From positions 38,261 to 102,260 of the forward strand of contig MU831831.1 in NCBI GenBank assembly GCA_029204225.1: DNA of 64,000 bases. Reading direction: 5' to 3'. A program made the translations under genes and the position numbers. The DNA is from Diphasiastrum complanatum (taxonomy: Eukaryota; Streptophyta; Lycopodiopsida; Lycopodiales; Lycopodiaceae). This document shows, piece by piece, positions 59,160-64,000 of the stretch (within the stretch, counting starts at the first letter, position 1; the number at the start of each line of letters is the position of its first letter). The notes under the pieces were generated by a model, which did no database searches, was not told the DNA's origin, and saw only the letters and a list, made by a program, of their open reading frames with translations.

Positions 59160-59560
59160 CATATGAAGGTGACATTTTTAAGCACGGGCTCAAAAAATAT
59201 TTTTTCAATCCTTTGTAAAATTTTGGGTACTTGCTATTTTTTTGTCCCTTGTAAATTTCTACATACTTTAAAAATTTTCAATACACGGCTCAAATTTGTC
59301 AGATTTATTCGAGTCCGGATTGATTCGAAGAAACTGGAAATTTTTTCGAGGCATCTCAAATTTTTCTAGATTTTTTCGAGTCCGGATCGACTCAAAAAGG
59401 TCGCGATTTTTTTTTTAGTCGTTCAAATTTTTTGATACTTCTCAGTTTTTTTGAGCCATTGAAAAATCTTTTAGATATTGTACAGTTTTGCAAATTATCA
59501 GTTTTTTCGACCCATCAATTTTTCGATCCATCGATTTTTCGCTACATCACTTTTGTGATC
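59160..59560 (+). repeat. TTTTTCGAG-rich degenerate repeat downstream of gypsy pol
   Basis: Phrases tttttcgagtccgga, tttttcgagg and gatttttcg recur. It is the reverse complement of the repeat at 29184-29840. Confidence 0.65.
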
Positions 59561-59807
59561 CTAGATTTTTTTCTTCTTTTTGTGGTGCTGGCTCCTGCAT
59601 CATATCAGCTTGATTTTGCTCCTGCTCAGCAGCATCCTCTGCTTCTTCTTTCGCTTCCATGTTCTTCTCTGCACTAGACAATGGCGTATATTGGGATGAT
59701 GGTGAAGACATCCTCACCGAGCTTCCTTGGTACTGGCTTGATGATGATGATGATGATGCCTTCGCTACGGTGGTTGTCTTTGATACTTGCATTTGGTATT
59801 TCTTCAT
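59547..59807 (-). other. Antisense reading frame downstream of gypsy pol
   Basis: 86 codons, MKKYQMQVSKTTTVAK, then a Ser-rich stretch and an acidic Glu/Gln-rich end. It lies antisense to the pol at 56365-59070, past the TTTTTCGAG repeat. The same order holds at 27986-29840. Some plant gypsy elements carry antisense frames in this position, but low complexity makes a chance frame possible. 59808-60658 holds no gene I can support; a 62-codon minus-strand frame at 60464-60276 is unassigned. Confidence 0.35.
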
Positions 59808-60658
59808 ACAACAACTAAGTTTCTTAACCTAGGAATTATCACTGGTAGGAGATTTCTGGCGGCATGCGTTGGCAACAATACTTTTGTTTGTCCATCTTTC
59901 AATCACTCATATTATGCACATTTCTAAATCATATATGTGTTGGACTTTTGTATAAGCTTCTAGTACCAGTATCCGCAATCTAACTTACACGTACAATGTT
60001 ATGTAGAAAAATGCAAAAAGTTCCCATGTACACTTTTTACGAGAAAATAATCATAGCTACAATACTTAAATTTCTACAAATAAGATCCACTATGAGGATC
60101 AAATCCTTTCAAATTGACAATAAGGGACAACTAGCATCAATGGTATTGAGCTAACTACTTGATGGATTTGGCTCCGAGTGTCTCTTTCATGCGGCCTCAA
60201 AACTTAGGCAGACCTAATACACACTCCAAGCATACTAATGCTCACACTTTGCTTACGAGGTGAAGGGCAGGGTGTTTAGGTAGGCGGGCATCTTGCTTTG
60301 TCATAGAGCTTAAGCTCCACCAACATCAACCTATCATCCTCCGAGATGATCTTCCTGCACATGGTGAGTTGATATATCATGCTTGAGTAATTTGCTCGCA
60401 GACCCAAGTTATATTCTTTGTGATCCCATGGGTTGATAATAGCAAGAATCATTCTCCATGACAAGGTGGGTCATGATTATTTGCTTGGATAGAGCACTCA
60501 ATATTGTATATCTAATCATAAGTTGAAATATGTGCCTTTTTTTTTGGCAAGAGAGAGAGAGAGAGATTTGTCACTATTGATACAGAGCTATCATTAGTGA
60601 TCGTGGAGAGAGATACATGTTTTGGGTGCTGACTGCTGATCATAGAGTGTTTAGAGGT

Positions 60659-60916
60659 ATGGAGCTGAATGGGTATACTGCAGCCACAGTGCTTGGGTTA
60701 GCATCGCTCTTGGTCCTCTACAAGTTAGTTCACCAGCTTGTGCTTTCTCAGCCACAGAAAAAGCTCAACCTGCCTCCAGCTCCACCAGCTTGGCCATTGA
60801 TCGAACATCTCCATCTTTTGGGCACGTTGCCACATCAATCTGTAGCGCAACTAGCTAGTAAGTATGGGCCTCTCATGTATCTCAGGCTAGGCTCTGTCGG
60901 GACTGTTGTAGTTTCT
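60659..60916 (+). pseudogene. Cytochrome P450 N-terminal fragment (A-type plant family)
   Basis: Starting [14 protein letters not shown], it has a membrane anchor (residues 5-25), then the Pro-rich hinge [18 protein letters not shown] (usual form PPGPPAWPIIGHLHLLG) and [19 protein letters not shown], which places it near the helix A and beta-1 region of ER-bound plant P450s. Homology stops at about residue 86; the next codons run to a stop at 60956. The heme-binding Cys region and everything between are absent. The hinge Gly changes suggest decay. I chose the second ATG (60659) because the anchor starts there. Confidence 0.75.
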
Positions 60917-60956
60917 CTTTACAACTACACGGATGTGGGTTATGCAGAATACGGCT

Positions 60957-61830
60957 GAGCTTGGGAGATCTTATGGATTTTTGCCATGGTACCAATGGTA
61001 GTATATTTTTTAATATTTCAAATTTTTTTGATATTACCCTTGAAAAATAGTACTTTTAAAAATTTGTACATGTTTATACCTAGCTTGATAACCGACTAGT
61101 ATCGCTCTTATGATACCAGCTAGGTTATACCAACTCCTATACCTCATAATGATACTCTACTAGTATTAAATTTTTGAAAAAACTGCAATACACAAACCTT
61201 ACTAGTATAAAATTTTTTGATATGTGCCCAACACTGAGAATTACTATAGAGCAACACTACCAATATATAGTTATTAGTTTTAAAGAGTGAATTACATAAA
61301 TAATGTGAGGTAATTGCTATAGATAGAGACACTTTGAATCCTTAAGTAGCATTTCTTAAGAGTTGTGCAATAAATGGGGTGTTGGACCACGATGATGTTT
61401 TGTAATGGTAGGCCTAACTGATTAGAAGCTTGAATCCTAAGAAATAAGGTTGACTAGTTGAAGTCTTGGACAAATTTGGATATTGTTGCATCAAGTAGAA
61501 GCAAGGTTAGACTTTGACTTTGGCAGCTAGCAACAATCTCATTTGGTATATTTCTTGCATTAGGGTAGGGGAAGTAGTCAATTGAAAGCTAGTCTTGTGT
61601 AGTACTATTCCATAGATGATAGTGTGGTACTATCTAGGAGAAAGCTTGAGAATGTTCTTCCTACAAAATAGAGAAATTTTGCTCATTGTTACAGTGCCAA
61701 TGTAGGTTCATCTACATTTTTCTTGATCTCTTGGGTCAGAGGCTTTGGGCCACTCGAGAGAATCTTCAATAGGATTGGCAATTTATTTCTTCTTGGGATG
61801 AGATACATGGTCAGAAGGAGGTATTTTTTT
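60957..61830. other. No gene seen
   Basis: AT-rich; 61070-61160 has repeated tatactagt and tgataccagctaggtt phrases. Confidence 0.4.
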
Positions 61831-62030
61831 TTTCAGGAGCAAGCTTGCTTACAAGGGTAGTGGAGGAAACTGCCTTGCCACATCCCAACCATGCTGATTT
61901 TAAACTACGAGAAGAAACCTGGGTTTTTCTCCTCGCAATTGCATCTAGAACAATATTCAAACATTGCTTCAGACTATATTTAGCTCTATTGAACTTGGCA
62001 TAGCTTCTCAAACTTCTATGAGCAACATAG
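61831..62030 (+). other. Exon-like unknown coding stretch
   Basis: After a strong acceptor (ttttttttttcag, ending about 61836) one frame reads SLLTRVVEETALPHPNHADF, KLREETWVFLLAIASRTIFK, and stops after LALLNLA. Composition is protein-like; family unknown. Confidence 0.3.
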
Positions 62031-62342
62031 GACAATGTTGTAATTGTGATTTAGTTTTGAATTTTCAAGTTTAAATTTCTCTTTTTTCTTATGCTCTACA
62101 TAAGTTTCAAGCTTTGATTTTTTAAATATTGAGATGACAAGTAGTTCCTCCTCTTCTATCACTTCTTGTAATTCAGTACATAGAAACAACTAAGAGCCTT
62201 CCCTTTAATGTGCCAAATGAGAGCTTTTTTCTATAAAGCCACTCTATTTGGTTCTCATTTTGCTACTCTCAATGATACGACATCGACATCCTTTACTTTC
62301 TCATCTTCTAAAATTCCTTTACTAAGTATAACTTACTAGGAG

Positions 62343-62746
62343 ATGACATCTGAAGCACAACCTATCACAAATATTAACTCTTCTTTCTCTTCAGATATTG
62401 GAGCAACACAATTGAGACATTCTTTTGATGAACTGGAGGAATTAGTGAGTGACAATTTAGAGGCTTCAATTCACTCGGTCACTTATTCTAATAAATCCAT
62501 AGATTCTCATATGTTTATTGATTCTCGACGATGGGCAAGCTTTTTGCATATTCAATTAGAAGGTTTACCTTTCAAAGTGATCTTTGTCGACTAAAATCTA
62601 AAAGAGCTATATGTAGTCAAAATCAAGTGGTTTCGGATGATACAGAATCAGAAGAGCTCAATGAACAACTTGAGGTCAAAGCCAAGACTCCAACTATATA
62701 TCGCACCACATCAGCAAGCCTATCACCAAGATCCCAGCTCTTTTGA
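62343..62746 (+). other. Unassigned reading frames
   Basis: An 83-codon frame from 62343 (MTSEAQPITNIN, HSFDELEELVSDNLEA, FIDSRRWASFLHIQ) overlaps a second frame 62531-62746 (VVSDDTESEELNEQLEVKAK). A single frameshift could join them. No motif recognised. Confidence 0.25.
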
Positions 62747-63151
62747 TTATATGTGCCTTGAAGCACAATAGGGAATTGATGTGGCACAACTCAAAATAGT
62801 GAATATAAAAGCATTGTAAAATCAAATTACTTACAAAAATAAATGAAGACAATTTAACTTACACTCACAAGTTTTACAAATGAGCCAATAGTCAATAGCC
62901 ACATCAACTCTTTGAACCTAACTATATAAGGGTCAAATTCTTTGTACTCTATCTTTCTACTTGTTTGATTTTTAATCATAGCTGTGAAGCTTCTGAAAGT
63001 ATCAAAGGCATCATTTTTTTTTTCAAAAAGTAAATCCATGTCTTATGTATAGTGATAAAATAATAGGCCCCACTTATAGACATTGTCCTCATAGGCCAAC
63101 ATAAGTCTGCGTGGACAAGATCTAGAATGCTTTTCACTCTTGCAATGCCTC

Positions 63152-63240
63152 CATTAGGGGATATTAGAACTCAAAATGGGCCCTTTGTCAAGATTCTTTT
63201 TTTTGACTTCGCACGCTTTCAATGCTTATGTGTCCTAATC
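63152..63240. mobile_element. MITE-like terminus, copy 4 (one end only)
   Basis: CATTAGGGGATATTAGAAC, then caaaatgggccctttgtcaagattc match the outer end of the other MITE copies; the opposite end was not found. Confidence 0.55.
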
Positions 63241-63477
63241 AATGGTGTCCATATGTGACGAACTGTAACAGTGGTTGACAGACGGAAATTGCTTTTGCCT
63301 TTCCTGCCCAAAGTCTTCTAATTTTCAAATATCCCGCCGGGCAAAAAAATGATTGTGATTGGACCACAGTTACTGCCCAAGTATTCTTTCGTTGCCCGTC
63401 TTTGTACACTCGAGGTTGATTTGACGTCAATAGTTGTAAACTGTAGTTAACTAGTCCTTTTAGTTTAGGAACTTCTT

Positions 63478-63615
63478 GTCATTCTTAGGTATACCTCTGA
63501 TTCTCTTTGTTCTCTCTGTTCATAGCTTCCATAGACATTTTGGATTGTCATTCATAGGTTTATCTCTCATTCTCTTCATTCTCTCCATTCTCAACTTGCA
63601 AACACATATTTTGGA
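63478..63615 (+). repeat. 69-bp imperfect tandem duplication upstream of UF1-C
   Basis: Units 63478-63546 and 63547-63615 (gtcattcttagg / gtcattcatagg, ... cattttggatt / atattttggact) directly precede the UF1-C start codon. Confidence 0.7.
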
Positions 63616-63618
63616 CTA

Positions 63619-63785
63619 ATGGCTACACATAATCGGAGACCAAGAGGAACCATTGATGCAATCAATATTTGCAATGAAAAAAATGCAAAAGATCAATGGA
63701 TACCAAGAATATATTGTAAATATCAATGGATCTTAATGCATCCATCCTCGAAAGGCGCTTTCCGGCAAAGAAAAAGAACGAATAA
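63619..63785 (+). pseudogene. UF1-C: first-exon part of the unknown gene family, cut by CACTA
   Basis: Starts MATHNRRPRGTIDAIN and contains WIPRIYCKYQWILMHPSSKG, then AFRQRKRTNN. From the first Trp it aligns without gaps for about 25 residues to UF1-B (WVPRKYSKNSWVLRHPLSRG). The frame is intact up to 63785, where CACTACAACA begins. The codons lost here are the ones at which UF1-A resumes (NIYRSSWKG). Upstream is a possible promoter region with atcccgccgggc at 63331. The rest lies beyond the window or is lost. Confidence 0.6.
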
Positions 63786-64000
63786 CACTACAACACCCGC
63801 CGCGATTTGCGACGTGAATCGCGGGGTTTATTTATTTTTTAATTCGTCACGAACGTCGGAAAAACACGTCGCTATAAGGTCGTCAGAATCCGATGTCCCT
63901 AAAACGCATCTCAATCCGACACACGTAAGTTGCCGGAATCCAGAGCGACACTTCCCAATCAATGGAAATGAATCCGATGGACGTCGCATGCGACGTCCCA
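63786..64000 (+). mobile_element. CACTA (En/Spm-type) transposon end, continues past window
   Basis: CACTACAACACCCGCC is a CACTA-type terminal repeat. It is followed by subterminal short motifs (gcgacgt, cgtcgcatgcgacg, gtcggaa) in both orientations, as in plant CACTA elements. The preceding TAA (63783-63785) would be the 3-bp target copy. No transposase is visible within the 215 bp. Confidence 0.7.

Overview
The window is a piece of a plant nuclear genome. It is AT-rich and almost filled with LTR retrotransposons of the plant Ty1/copia and Ty3/gypsy types, inserted into one another. It also holds an N-terminal fragment of an A-type plant cytochrome P450, GT-AG introns, a CACTA-type terminus and MITE-like elements. 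I cannot name the species. The repeat load and element style would fit a large-genome land plant such as a fern or gymnosperm, but that is a guess. No intact host gene is present. The only long uninterrupted reading frame is the 1317-codon polyprotein of a copia element at 34703-38656 on the minus strand.

Layout. 1-2274 is the 3' part of a gypsy-like element ending in a 567-bp LTR, inserted in a gypsy RNase H remnant (to 2774). 4284-5487 holds a possible primer site and a gag remnant. 5489-7802 is a copia 3' end (W, minus). 7803-14847 is an island with little LTR-element sequence. It carries two copies of an unrecognised three-exon gene family (called UF1 here) and a decayed histone H3-like gene. 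15440-27985 is copia Y (minus). Gypsy element G (16631-23960) sits inside its RT gene, and the LTR of copia X sits inside its left LTR. 27986-31432 is a gypsy-like remnant (minus) with an antisense coiled-coil reading frame, a CTCGAAAAA repeat, a primer site and an LTR that holds a MITE. X, in plus orientation, is inserted at 31433.

34008-40149 is the complete copia element Z with 5-bp target duplications. 40440-59807 is a mosaic of gypsy and copia fragments on both strands, two more MITEs, a SWIM-type zinc-finger fragment and a TA hairpin. 60659-60916 is the P450 fragment. 61831-62594 has exon-like unknown sequence. 63619-63785 is the first exon of a third UF1 copy, cut by a CACTA terminus that runs past the window end.

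The most unusual content is the UF1 family. Three copies align without gaps over the shared exon stretches and share an intron position, and I do not recognise the protein. It converges on a histone H3-like gene that appears joined to a basic linker and a further unknown domain. Both loci are decayed by stops and frameshifts. Element G is also odd: by eye it has no capsid domain and no integrase, but it has three CCHC knuckles and a 3' reading frame of about 415 codons.
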